From: Streptomyces lycii
GTDB lineage: Bacteria > Actinomycetota > Actinomycetes > Streptomycetales > Streptomycetaceae
DNA length: 64,000 nucleotides
Reading direction: 5' to 3'
NCBI RefSeq assembly: GCF_009735685.1
Contig: NZ_WHPN01000404.1
Location: forward strand, 4,623 to 68,622
Under the pieces are notes generated by a model. The model ran no database searches. It had not been told where the DNA came from and worked only from the letters and a program-made list of their open reading frames with translations. The first letter of the stretch is position 1. Every line of letters begins with the position of its first letter. Positions 44,503 through 53,120 of this stretch are shown here, one piece after another. Made by a program: the position numbers and the translations under genes.

Positions 44503-45279
44503 TCAACGAGGCGGGAGCGATGCAAGATGAGACCGCACGCGCCGGCTGAAGTGTGCTGCACAACGCGTGTCTCTCACGAGTGCGGCCAGGTTGTGCCATA
44601 CGGTCTGGCGAATATCCCTGGGCGTTGTCCGATGATGGCGTGCCAGGGTCTGCTCCACGTCGGCGACGTTACCGGGCAGTGGCTGAGCGGAGCTGCGGTC
44701 ACCGAAGGGGTGGTCGGTCTCGGTCAGCACACGATCGAGCGGGATGGTCTGCAGCAGAGCCGTCTTGCGTGCGGCGGAGACGTTGACGGAGAAGTAACAG
44801 CCCAGGCGGACGGCGCGGGCGGTCTGTTCCGGGTCGCCAAGCCACCAGTGGAGGACCATGCCAGGGGCCGGGGCACGTTCGAGTTCGTCGAGCACCTGCT
44901 CGCAGGCGCCGTAGCTGTGGATGCTGGCGATGCGCGGGGTGCGCTCCAGGACGCCGAGGACACTGCGGAAAGTGGTCTGCTGGCGATCTAGCGGGACGCG
45001 GCTCTTGCCGTCGAGTCCGATCTCGCTGACCAGGGGGGTGTGGGCGATCAGCTGGGTGAAGGCGTCGGGGTCGAATGCGGTGTGGCTGCGGGCGAGTCCG
45101 GGATGAGCGCCGACTCCCCAGATGATCCGGTCGTCGTGCCGCTGGACGGCCTCAGTGGCCTCGGTCAGGGAACGGGTGGCGGCGAAGATGACGGCGCCCA
45201 GGCCTGCGAGGTCGTCGGCCGGGACGCTGCTGTCGATGTGTGCGTGCAGGTCCAGCGGCGGCAGTGCGCTCGTCCTCAT
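44503..45279 (-). CDS. qatD: QatD, TatD-like hydrolase
   Basis: A 258-residue TatD-family metal hydrolase. The metal ligands HAH (H12, H14) open the TIM barrel, followed by VGAHPGL, SEIGLDG (Glu ligand), HSYG, HWW and the terminal TETDHPFG (Asp ligand). In the Qat defence system this TatD-like nuclease is one of four required proteins. Last gene of qatABCD; its ATG overlaps the qatC stop. The in-frame extension upstream belongs to the shadow of qatC. Confidence 0.88.
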   Translation of the reverse strand: MRTSALPPLDLHAHIDSSVPADDLAGLGAVIFAATRSLTEATEAVQRHDDRIIWGVGAHPGLARSHTAFDPDAFTQLIAHTPLVSEIGLDGKSRVPLDRQQTTFRSVLGVLERTPRIASIHSYGACEQVLDELERAPAPGMVLHWWLGDPEQTARAVRLGCYFSVNVSAARKTALLQTIPLDRVLTETDHPFGDRSSAQPLPGNVADVEQTLARHHRTTPRDIRQTVWHNLAALVRDTRCAAHFSRRVRSHLASLPPR

Positions 45280-46565
45280 GGGTACAGCAACTCCAGTTCT
45301 GCGACGCCCCGCCTGCACAGGTCGTAGGCCTGACGGGTGGAGTAGTCGGAGGGCAGGTTCAGGGTGGTGATGTCGGCCGGGCGCAGCCCGCGAGCGAGGA
45401 AGGTGCGCAGGGAGGGTTCGACCGACTTGCCGGTCAGGTAGGCGCTGAGGTTCTCGGCGTGGCGGGTGTGAAGGTAGTCGGTCGTGTCCTCGATCTGGGC
45501 GGCGCGGAAGGAGGCGCGGCGCAGCAGGCAGCCGAAGCACACGCCGCAGTGGGTGCGTACGGGGATGCGGTGAGTGCGGTGTCCGGTGTGGGCGCAGGAG
45601 TGGGTGTTGCTGAGCAGCCGAGTGGCTGCGGCGGGGCCGACCAGTTCGGCGGCCCGGGTGAACATTTCGCCTTTGGTGTGGGCGGCGAAGGGGTTGTGGA
45701 TGTGTGCGTGGGCTCCGGCGTCGTGGGCGATGGCAGCCAGGGTCTGCAGGAAGAGGGGGTGGGTGGTGCGGGTAGACACGGCGCCGCGCTGGTCGGCGGT
45801 GAGCGGCACGTTGAGGGAGGCGAAGCCGTTCTCCGGGATCCACAGTGGGACCTTTTCCACTGCTGCGGCGGCCAGGCCGAGGGCGAGGAAGAGCAGGGAG
45901 CGGGTGCGGGTGGAGTACTCGTTGGGCAGTTTCGTGCCGGTGGGCTGATGGCTTTTGCGGGAGAAGCGCAGGGCCTGGTGCGGCTGTGGGGGGCCGTCGA
46001 TGAGGTATCCGATGGTGTCGGCGACGGTTCGCTGGATGGGGGCGAGGGTGGTGGCGCCGACGTGGGAGAGCAGCAGATGCTGCTCGGGGCCGAGGTCGTG
46101 GCGGGAGTGCAGGGCGCCGACGGCGGAGTCGGCGCCGCCGCTGAGCAGGACCACTCGCCGGATCCCGGGGTGCGGTGTGTCGTGGATGGTTTCGTGCGGG
46201 GTGCCAGCGGTGTGGAAGCGGATCGACCATCGGTCTCCGGACAGGAACGCCAGGAGGGCTTCGAGGCGTTCGCGCACCGCGGTCCAGCGGGCCGGGTCGT
46301 AGACGGGGATGTCCAGTTCGAAGGTGCGCTGGGTCCAGTTGGAGTGGGCGGCGCGGCGGGTAGTGGTGCGGTCGGCGGCGTAGACCAGGGCGGCCAGGCG
46401 GACCAGTTCGATGTTGGGTTCGGGGACGGGGCCCAGGGCTCCCAGTGACGGACCGAGAGTGGAGACGAAGGAGCCGCCCGCCCCGGCGGGCCACCAGAAC
46501 ACGGTGGTGTCGTCGGGCGCGGGGCGGGTGGTGTCCGCGTCCAGGCGCATGGTGTAGGCGGGCAT
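45276..46565 (-). CDS. qatC: QatC, QueC-like nucleotide-modifying protein
   Basis: A 429-residue protein with the PP-loop ATP pyrophosphatase motif LLSGGADSAVGAL (S142, G143, G144, D146, S147) of the 7-cyano-7-deazaguanine synthase QueC. A zinc-type HCGVCFGCLLR motif near residue 340 agrees with QueC. QatC-type proteins are longer than QueC and define the Qat system; the chemistry used in defence is not established. ATG start overlapping the qatB stop (ATGA). Confidence 0.88.
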   Translation of the reverse strand: MPAYTMRLDADTTRPAPDDTTVFWWPAGAGGSFVSTLGPSLGALGPVPEPNIELVRLAALVYAADRTTTRRAAHSNWTQRTFELDIPVYDPARWTAVRERLEALLAFLSGDRWSIRFHTAGTPHETIHDTPHPGIRRVVLLSGGADSAVGALHSRHDLGPEQHLLLSHVGATTLAPIQRTVADTIGYLIDGPPQPHQALRFSRKSHQPTGTKLPNEYSTRTRSLLFLALGLAAAAVEKVPLWIPENGFASLNVPLTADQRGAVSTRTTHPLFLQTLAAIAHDAGAHAHIHNPFAAHTKGEMFTRAAELVGPAAATRLLSNTHSCAHTGHRTHRIPVRTHCGVCFGCLLRRASFRAAQIEDTTDYLHTRHAENLSAYLTGKSVEPSLRTFLARGLRPADITTLNLPSDYSTRQAYDLCRRGVAELELLYP

Positions 46566-47341
46566 CAGGGCTCCATCCAGATGGACCGCATCGCGGTGAT
46601 GCCCTCTTCGACGGCCTGGGTGATCTCGGTGGTGCTGGGACCGGTGATCGTGAGGGAGGTGCGGTCGGCCAGGGCGCGTGCGGTCTCGCGCAGTTGGCGT
46701 TCGCCGTCGGCAGTGGCCCAGGCGGGGCGGGAGCCGTCGTTCATCTTCGCCGCGGTCTCGCTGATGACCGCTTCGAAGATGATCAGGGCCAGGGTTTCCC
46801 GGACGACTTCGTCGGGGCTGGGGGGTGTGCTGTCGGTGCCAGCTTCCAGGACCCATTGAGCTACTTCGCTGGCGACGAAGCGGCGTTCCTGGTCTTCGAT
46901 GGTGCCGTCGGCGAGCGGCCCGCAGGCCGCGTCCACGATGCGGCGGGTCCAGTCGATCGGGTCGGCGGCGGCGGCCTGCAGTTGTGCGTAGTCGAGGCCA
47001 AGTTCGTGCAGAGCCTGCGCGTTGCCGGTGCGGTAGGCGTAGGCCGCGGCCGCGGCACGGCCTGCGGTGCGTGAGGACCGGGCGACGCTGCGCTGCGCCC
47101 CTCCCCCGCTACGGCCTCCTCCGGCCCCTCCGGCCCCTCCGCCTCCGCCGCCGGGGCCGTCGGCGTGGCCGCCGGAGGGGCGGAACAAGCCGAGGGCAGG
47201 GATCAGCTGATCGGTGTTGAGCTGGGGTGGGGGCGCGCCGGGACCGGAGCCGGCTAGAGCGTCGAGCCACTGGGTGATGTTGTGCTGCAGTTGTTTGCTG
47301 GCCGGTGTGCCGTTTCCGGTGTAGGAGCCTTTGGTGCCCAT
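46565..47341 (-). CDS. qatB: QatB
   Basis: A 258-residue protein at the qatB position. The N-terminus (MGTKGSYTGNG) and a Gly-rich low-complexity segment (about 60-85) precede a helical C-terminal half with no enzymatic motif. QatB proteins are poorly characterised and known only by association. Gene order, the ATGA overlaps on both sides and the length all agree with qatABCD operons. Confidence 0.82.
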   Translation of the reverse strand: MGTKGSYTGNGTPASKQLQHNITQWLDALAGSGPGAPPPQLNTDQLIPALGLFRPSGGHADGPGGGGGGAGGAGGGRSGGGAQRSVARSSRTAGRAAAAAYAYRTGNAQALHELGLDYAQLQAAAADPIDWTRRIVDAACGPLADGTIEDQERRFVASEVAQWVLEAGTDSTPPSPDEVVRETLALIIFEAVISETAAKMNDGSRPAWATADGERQLRETARALADRTSLTITGPSTTEITQAVEEGITAMRSIWMEP

Positions 47342-49251
47342 CAGCGGCTGCTTCCTGTGCCCAGCGCGTGGTCGAGGGTGCGCCCGATCTGGTCCTGGCC
47401 GGCCGGGACATGGCTCTTCCAGTGCTCTAGCACGCCGCGGAAGACGGGGACGGCGGACGGGAGAACCAGGATGGTGGCCGGTTGCAATTCTCGGGCAGGA
47501 ATGGACTGAAGGAGGCGGGTGGCCCGCTCGGCACTGGCCGGGTAGGCAGTGGTGATGCGAACCAGGCTGCGCACGGCTGCGGTCTGTTCGGTAGGCCGGT
47601 CTCGGCCGGCCCGGCCGAGGTATTCGACCAGGCTCGCAGCGTCGTCCTCGCCGAGCGCGGTGATGTCGGCTTCGGTGACCCGGCGCTGGTCGAAGCGCAC
47701 GCTGGACAGCAGGTTGGCCGCGATGTCGCGCAGCCGACCGGGCAGTCCGGCGTCGAGGAGCTGCTCGCCGGTGAACGCGGCTGCCAGGTAGAGGTAGGGG
47801 GCCAGGTCCACGGGGCCGAGGTCGGGGGGAAGTTTGGCCCATCGGATCAGGTCGTCGTCGAAGGCGACCGGCTCGCTCTCGCCTTCGTCCGGCGTCGGTT
47901 GCTGTTCCGGGGAAGCAGCGTCGTCGGGATCGGGGTCGGCGGCGATGGGGGGTTCAGGGGCGGGCCGGCCGGCGGTTGTCTCCAGTTTGGCCATGCGGGG
48001 ACGCAGTTCGCCGCGGGCCAGCCATCCCAGGACGGTAGCGAAGGCGTTGGGCAGCAGCTTCTCCAGAACCATGAGCTTGGCCACGATGTCCGGCTCGAGT
48101 TCGATGCCGCGATGGCCGGCGACGGACTGGCGCACCCGCAGGTCGTTGAGAAAGCGCTTGATGCGGCGGGGGCTGCCTTGGAGCTTCTCGTAGAGGATGG
48201 GTGTCATCCGTGAGGCAAAGGCCATTTCGGCGAAGATGTCGTTGCCGTTCACGGCCTCGGCCAGGTCGTCCAGCAGGCCCTTCTCCAGCCGCAGGTGTAC
48301 GCAGGCCTCGATATAGGGGGTGAGTTCCTCGACGGTCAGGCGCTGAGAGAGCTGCAGCAGGACGAGGAATGCCTCGGTGTCGAAGCGGCTCAGGGTGGGC
48401 AGCGGCACCGTGGTCTGCACGATCTTGTGCAGGTAGAGGCTGGCCGGTTCCTCGAAGTATCTCTCTTGCGCTGCCTGTTGTCCGCTGCCGGGGTCGGGGA
48501 AGCGGGCTCGCAGGGCGTCGGCAACCCGGTGCTCGTCGGCGGCGACGACGAAGGCCATCTTCGGCACGGCCAGGAACAGCCGGATGGTCTCCAGCGTGTC
48601 CACGACCGTGTCGGGCAGGCAGCGGTCGAGATCGTCGACCAGCACGACCACGCGCCTGAGGTGGCTGAGTTCGGCGGACTCCATCAGTGTGCGGAACTCA
48701 CTGCGGAATTCGCCGAGTCCGCGTGAGGGCGGGTCGCCTGCGTCGGCATCATCGTTGCTGGGCTCGGTGTTGATCAGGCTGGTGAGGTCGTCGACGGAAG
48801 GCAACTGCAGGGTCAGGGACGTCTTGGCCGCCACTTGCAGGGCCTTGGCCCAGTCGACTCGCTGGCGCAGCTTGGTCAGCATCGTCCGGGCGCGGCTGAT
48901 GCGGCCCTCTGGCTGTTCCTTCTTGGCGAGCTCGGCGGCGACGGCGCTGAGCACCTCGCCGATCAGGGTTTCCTTGGCGCCCACACCGGGGTCGTAGCGC
49001 CACGGGTCTGTGCTGATCACGAGAATGGTCGTGTCCGTTGCGGGCGGCTTGGGGGCGAGTTCGTCCTCGATGAGGCGGAGCACGGTGGTCTTGCCACTCC
49101 CCCAGGCGCCCGAGACTCCGACGGTCACCGGGTCAAGGGCGTCGTCGAGGACTGCCTGGACCACAGTTTTGGCCACCGCGTCAAAAGACAGAAGATCCAG
49201 GCGGGTCGGCTCGTCCGACCACAGCTGTGCAGACATATTGCTCTTGCCCAT
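47341..49251 (-). CDS. qatA: QatA, KAP-family P-loop ATPase
   Basis: A 636-residue KAP NTPase. Walker A is GAWGSGKTTVL (about 48-58), and the extended Walker B VVVLVDDLDRCLPD (about 201-214) is characteristic of KAP proteins. A FVVAADEHRV strand follows. QatA is the ATPase that defines the Qat system. First gene of the operon; ATG at 49251, with a second in-frame ATG five codons later. About 260 bp upstream, before the IS remnant, must hold the promoter. Confidence 0.87.
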   Translation of the reverse strand: MGKSNMSAQLWSDEPTRLDLLSFDAVAKTVVQAVLDDALDPVTVGVSGAWGSGKTTVLRLIEDELAPKPPATDTTILVISTDPWRYDPGVGAKETLIGEVLSAVAAELAKKEQPEGRISRARTMLTKLRQRVDWAKALQVAAKTSLTLQLPSVDDLTSLINTEPSNDDADAGDPPSRGLGEFRSEFRTLMESAELSHLRRVVVLVDDLDRCLPDTVVDTLETIRLFLAVPKMAFVVAADEHRVADALRARFPDPGSGQQAAQERYFEEPASLYLHKIVQTTVPLPTLSRFDTEAFLVLLQLSQRLTVEELTPYIEACVHLRLEKGLLDDLAEAVNGNDIFAEMAFASRMTPILYEKLQGSPRRIKRFLNDLRVRQSVAGHRGIELEPDIVAKLMVLEKLLPNAFATVLGWLARGELRPRMAKLETTAGRPAPEPPIAADPDPDDAASPEQQPTPDEGESEPVAFDDDLIRWAKLPPDLGPVDLAPYLYLAAAFTGEQLLDAGLPGRLRDIAANLLSSVRFDQRRVTEADITALGEDDAASLVEYLGRAGRDRPTEQTAAVRSLVRITTAYPASAERATRLLQSIPARELQPATILVLPSAVPVFRGVLEHWKSHVPAGQDQIGRTLDHALGTGSSR

Positions 49252-49511
49252 CCCCAGGGCCTGTGACTATCTCGTCTCAGGCGATACCCGCACCAGCACT
49301 GCGCATACGGACGCTCCCGAGTGTGCAGCAAACACACACAATAGTGCTCACTTCATCCTCAACAATAGAAACAGACGCATCCGTTGCGGCCGCCGACGTG
49401 GCCGACGCCGACCCGGGGCGGGCGGCGGATGACTGCATCCTCGGTCTGCCCGTGCCGACTCGATTCGGCCATTGCGTGCGTGAAGCCGGGCGCGCCACAG
49501 CCGAGAGAGTA

Positions 49512-49684
49512 GCCGCCAGCCCGCACCCAGTACGCCAGTGCGTCGATCAACCCACGCCGCGGATGCTTGCGCGGGCGCTCGCCCGGCATCGCGGGCGGCA
49601 CCAGCGGTTCGAGCACCGCCCATCCGACATCGGAAAGATCCGTAGGGTACCCCCCGCCGTTCGGCCACACCCGCCTCCCCATAG
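49512..49684 (-). pseudogene. IS5-type transposase N-terminal remnant
   Basis: A minus-strand fragment encoding YPTDLSDVGWAVLEPLVPP and RPRKHPRRGLIDALAYWVRAG, the start of IS5/IS1182-like transposases common in Streptomyces. The frame then loses similarity, with no DDE region, so it is a truncated relic. It lies between the qat operon and the mobilisation genes, marking a past insertion. The stretch 49700-49810 beyond it is A/T-rich. Confidence 0.7.
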
Positions 49685-49860
49685 TGCAGGGCCTGCTAGC
49701 TCGCCTGCCCTTGCTGGCACTTAGCAGATACCTACTAACTCCATTGCTGTTAAGGTCTGTTACGCGACAACGCTCAAGGTGCAGCGCCAGTCTGTCGGCA
49801 AACGGCACGGTGGGTTAGGCGCCACTGTCACGCCGGCGGCGCCTCCAGCCCGTTACCTGC

Positions 49861-50265
49861 CTACTCCAGGTAAATTCCGGCGAACGCACCGTCGAAGCCG
49901 AGCGCGGCCAAGCCCGCCTCGACACTCGGGTAGGTCGTCCCGTGCGGGCCGCCGACCAGGGCGTCGAAGTCGGCGCGGCTGATCTCGGGCTCGAGCCACT
50001 GGTTGCCGCACCGGCAGCGGACCCAGACGTTGCGCCCGTGGTTGATGAGCAGCCAGTCGCGTCGGGCACGGCAGGCGGAGCACATCACGGGGATGCCCCC
50101 GAGAGCGAGTTCGCGTGAGTGGCCGACGCAGCGAATCGCCCCGGGGCCGTCGGCCGGCCGAGTCTCGGCCTGGAGCTGCAGCAGGGGGTCGGTACCAGTG
50201 GGGAGGACGGGCAGCGCGGGTGCCGGCTCCGTGGTGCGGGTGGTGGTTCTGAGCACGAGCGTCAT
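49861..50265 (-). CDS. Small zinc-ribbon protein
   Basis: A 134-residue protein. The central part carries VMCSACRARRDWLL and VWVRCRCGNQW, a CxxC...CxC zinc ribbon (about residues 60-90). The C-terminus (ADFDALVGGPHG, EAGLAALGFDG) is helical. The ATG at 50265 gives a compact protein; longer in-frame versions run into Arg/Pro-rich shadow sequence. It lies downstream of the relaxase gene on the same strand and could bind DNA or RNA in mobilisation. Confidence 0.65.
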   Translation of the reverse strand: MTLVLRTTTRTTEPAPALPVLPTGTDPLLQLQAETRPADGPGAIRCVGHSRELALGGIPVMCSACRARRDWLLINHGRNVWVRCRCGNQWLEPEISRADFDALVGGPHGTTYPSVEAGLAALGFDGAFAGIYLE

Positions 50266-50371
50266 CTCCCGGTTGTCGGTCCTGTCTTCATCCGTAACAG
50301 CCGGTGGAACCGGCTGTCCATACATTTCGCGGCGTCCGCTCGGTCGGTGGCCGGCTACCGGTTCGACCTGT

Positions 50372-52132
50372 TCAGCGACGTGGCGAGCGGCGGTTGGGGT
50401 CTTGAACAGTCCCGAGCAGCGCGGCTGCCGTCGCGTTTCGTTCACTGGTGCGGCTGCTCGGCGTGGTGGCCTGGCGGGTGGCGGCCTGCGGACGACGGGC
50501 ACCGTCACCCGGGTGTGCCGGGAGCTGGGCGATGCGCCGCAGGCGCCAGACCAGGACGTCGTTCACGTCATCGGCGCTGTCGAGTTCGCGCATGTCGATG
50601 GCCTGGCGCAGGAGGGCTTCGGAGTCGTGGCCTGCCCGCTCGGCCTGGGCAAGGGTGGCGACCAAGGCGTCGGTCCTCGCTTCCGTGCCTCCTGCCCGTA
50701 CGACCTTCTCGGGCAGGACGGCGCGAAGGGTGGCCTCGTGCATGAGGCGTTGGGCGTCAGGAAGGGCGCGGCCTTGGTCGTGCAGCATGCGCATCGGGGT
50801 GGCGGCGGCCTGCCGGTAGGCGGTGCGCAGGTGCGCGGCGGCTTGTCGGGAGGCGTCGGCCTGCTGGGCGTGTCCGCGGGCGGAGTGCCAGCGGGCGGCG
50901 GCGAGGGTGACGAGGACGAGGGTGGAGACGAGCATGGCGGTGGTGCCGCCGTCCTCGCCTCGGCCGAGCGCCCCGCCGGCCTGGACAATGCCTCGGGCGG
51001 CTGAGCGGAGGGCCCGGGTGTCGGCGCGTTCGGCGCGGACATGACTGCGGGTTGCCCGTTCGAAGGCGCGAGCTGCGGCGGCCAGCTCGGTGCGGGTAGT
51101 GGCCGGTGAGGTCTGGGCCACTGCGTCGAGGAGTTCTCCGACGCCGACGAGCTGGGGGGCGGCCTCGCCGTCCTCATCGCGTTCCAGGAGCGTGGCCGAG
51201 CGCTCTGCGATGACGGTGGCGTTGCGTCGTTGACGGGCGGGCGGTGACCAGTTCGTCCGGTCAGCCGCGACCGCGGGCGCGCTCGGCTCGGCGGCCCCAT
51301 CGGTGAGGCGTAGGCGGATCTTCGGAAGGGAGAGGTCGGGGCCCAGTTTGGAGCCGGGGTACCAGACCGGGGCTCCGTCGCGGTTGCGGTCGCCGGGCAG
51401 GGCCACGTTGTAGCCGAGCGCGTCACCAGACGGTGCGTGCCGCAGCTTCACCCGTACTCCCGCCTCTCGGAGCCGCGTGAAGAACTCCTCTTCCGAATCC
51501 GCTCCCGCCACGGCTCGACGAACGGCCTCGCGGAGCGTCTCGCGCGAGGTCTCCGGGCGGCCGGTGCGCTCGGCCTTGAACTTCTCGGCGCTGCTGGGAT
51601 TCTTCGCTGCGGTTCCGTCGCCCGTGTTCAGGCGCCGCAGGCCCATCTCCTTCTCGATGCGGCGGCATTCGGCCTGGGCCTTGTTGAAGTCGTAGTTCAG
51701 GCGCGGGTTGCGCAGGTCGCCGCGTACGAGGGTGGCGACGATGTGGATGTGGTCTTCCGCGTGGCGGACGGCGATCCACCGGCAGCCGTCGGAGTCTCCA
51801 GCCGGGGCGATGCCGGTGGCGTGGACGATGCGCTGGGCGACGGCGTTCCACTCCTCGTCGTCCAGCCGCCGGTCCCCGGGGGCTGTGCGGACCGAGCAGT
51901 GCCAGACGTGCTTGGCGGGTGCGCGGTCGCCGGCCTGCTTGACCCGCAGGTCCAGGGCGGCGGTGAGCCGGGCGAGGGTGACCTTCGGGTCGGGGTCGAG
52001 GCCGGGGTCGGGGGCGAAGCCGTCCCAGGAGCCGACGAGGTGTGCGTCGGTGTGCTCCTCGCGCCGTCCGGGGCCGTACAGGTAGACGAGGAGTCCGTGG
52101 GTGCGGGAGCCGCGTCCGATGTCGGGAACCAT
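50372..52132 (-). CDS. Relaxase / mobilisation nuclease
   Basis: A 586-residue relaxase that should nick oriT and pilot the strand. The HUH motif is RHAEDHIHIVATL (H124, H128, H130). The N-terminal GLLVYLYGPGR supplies a candidate nucleophilic Tyr (Y17 or Y19). The C-terminal half is helical and Arg/Ala-rich, ending PNRRSPRR, a basic end like that expected for type IV secretion. The ATG at 52132 overlaps the mobC stop (TGATG); a GTG one codon earlier is also possible. A MobC-like gene directly upstream completes the relaxosome. Confidence 0.88.
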   Translation of the reverse strand: MVPDIGRGSRTHGLLVYLYGPGRREEHTDAHLVGSWDGFAPDPGLDPDPKVTLARLTAALDLRVKQAGDRAPAKHVWHCSVRTAPGDRRLDDEEWNAVAQRIVHATGIAPAGDSDGCRWIAVRHAEDHIHIVATLVRGDLRNPRLNYDFNKAQAECRRIEKEMGLRRLNTGDGTAAKNPSSAEKFKAERTGRPETSRETLREAVRRAVAGADSEEEFFTRLREAGVRVKLRHAPSGDALGYNVALPGDRNRDGAPVWYPGSKLGPDLSLPKIRLRLTDGAAEPSAPAVAADRTNWSPPARQRRNATVIAERSATLLERDEDGEAAPQLVGVGELLDAVAQTSPATTRTELAAAARAFERATRSHVRAERADTRALRSAARGIVQAGGALGRGEDGGTTAMLVSTLVLVTLAAARWHSARGHAQQADASRQAAAHLRTAYRQAAATPMRMLHDQGRALPDAQRLMHEATLRAVLPEKVVRAGGTEARTDALVATLAQAERAGHDSEALLRQAIDMRELDSADDVNDVLVWRLRRIAQLPAHPGDGARRPQAATRQATTPSSRTSERNATAAALLGTVQDPNRRSPRR

Positions 52133-52797
52133 CACAGCCGCCGGGTCACCAGGTCGTTCGCCGCGTCATCGACGCGGGCGAGAACTCCGGTCAGCGCGCC
52201 CAGCGCGCGTTCGAGTTCACCGGCGCGCGGCTGGCCACCGCTGTTGAGGACGAAGGCGATCTGGTTGATGTTGTTGCCGATCCGGGCCAGCGCGGTGCGC
52301 AGAGCGGCGAGTTCGTCGATGGCGGTGTCGAGCTGGTCGTTGCTGTTCACGGCGGCGCATCCGCGGGCGGCGCTCAGGCCGGAGACGGCGAGGAAGCGGG
52401 CGACGGTGACGCCGCGCTTGGTGGCGGCCTCGGCGATCTCGGTCTTCTCGGTGTCGGAGAGGCGGGTGGTCGTCTTGCGGGTGCGCTCGCTGGGGTTGCG
52501 GGTGCGGCGGCGCGGTTTGCGGTCGGGGTAGGCGGGCGTGCTCGGGCTCGGCTGCTCGCGGTGGTCGTCACGGTCGGCTTCTCCCCCGGTGACCGGCGCC
52601 CCCTGGTGCCGGTTGCCCGGCTGGTCCCCGTGCGCCCTCGCTCGGGGACCAGCCGGGCTTCCCCCGCCCTCCTGGGCGGGGGCAAGTGCGTACGTCGGGC
52701 CGTAGGACCGTCGTACGCGATAGCTTGCTCCGCCAGGAGCCGTGGTGGGGTCACGCTGCTGTCCAGCGGAGGTGGCCACCGGGTCGTTGCTGTTCAC
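52132..52797 (-). CDS. MobC-like relaxosome accessory protein
   Basis: A 221-residue protein. After a disordered basic N-terminal half, residues ~105-215 match the MobC family: a ribbon-helix-helix-like RLSDTEKTEIAEAATKRG, then ALARIGNNINQIAFVLNSGG, the MobC hallmark. It should bind oriT and aid the relaxase. GTG start overlapping the upstream small gene; stop overlapping the relaxase start. The order MobC-relaxase is usual. Confidence 0.87.
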   Translation of the reverse strand: MNSNDPVATSAGQQRDPTTAPGGASYRVRRSYGPTYALAPAQEGGGSPAGPRARAHGDQPGNRHQGAPVTGGEADRDDHREQPSPSTPAYPDRKPRRRTRNPSERTRKTTTRLSDTEKTEIAEAATKRGVTVARFLAVSGLSAARGCAAVNSNDQLDTAIDELAALRTALARIGNNINQIAFVLNSGGQPRAGELERALGALTGVLARVDDAANDLVTRRL

Positions 52798-53018
52798 CGG
52801 CTCGTCTCCGGGTCCTGCTGCTGGATTTCGCGGACGAGTTCCTCGATCCAGTCCATGGCCAGGACGGGGTGGTGCAGGGTCCAGGGCCGGTCGTGCTGCT
52901 CGCGTTGCACGATCCAGGTGGTGTCGGGGCCGGACTGGGCGCGGTGGAGGTGTCCGTGCTGGTGCAGGACGGTCAGCCAGGAGTCGACTTCGGCGGGCGT
53001 GGCCGGGTGAGTGCGCAT
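52794..53018 (-). CDS. Small protein upstream of mobC
   Basis: A 74-residue protein (MRTHPATPAEVDSWLTVLHQ onwards) with helical N- and C-termini and a central strand TTWIVQREQHDR. Its stop overlaps the mobC start. It lies next to the candidate oriT inverted repeat and may take part in DNA processing. No family recognised; tight coupling and composition support it. Confidence 0.6.
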   Translation of the reverse strand: MRTHPATPAEVDSWLTVLHQHGHLHRAQSGPDTTWIVQREQHDRPWTLHHPVLAMDWIEELVREIQQQDPETSR

Positions 53019-53064
53019 CGGGTGCTCTCCGCTTCTGCTGTGGCGGGGTGTGTCGGTGACATGC

Positions 53065-53108
53065 GGAGTGGGTGACCGGCCGGGGTGACCGGTTCGGTCA
53101 CCCACTCC
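53065..53108. other. Candidate oriT inverted repeat
   Basis: GGAGTGGGTGACCG and CGGTCACCCACTCC form a perfect 14-bp inverted repeat with a 16-base loop. It lies in the 102-bp gap upstream of the small gene, mobC and relaxase genes. Such repeats next to a nick region are typical of oriT. As it also lies behind the DUF2637 gene, a terminator is the alternative. No known nic sequence was recognised. Confidence 0.45.
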
Positions 53109-53120
53109 GTGGAGGTTCGG

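Noticed and set aside
45240-46448. Long plus-strand frame across qatC
   Set aside because: The opposite strand carries the SGGADS PP-loop protein; this frame is Gly/Val/Ala-rich with no motif.
53065-53108. Plain terminator only
   Set aside because: It could terminate the DUF2637 gene, but the loop is long for a terminator and the position upstream of the mobilisation genes fits oriT at least as well. Kept as an oriT candidate at low confidence.
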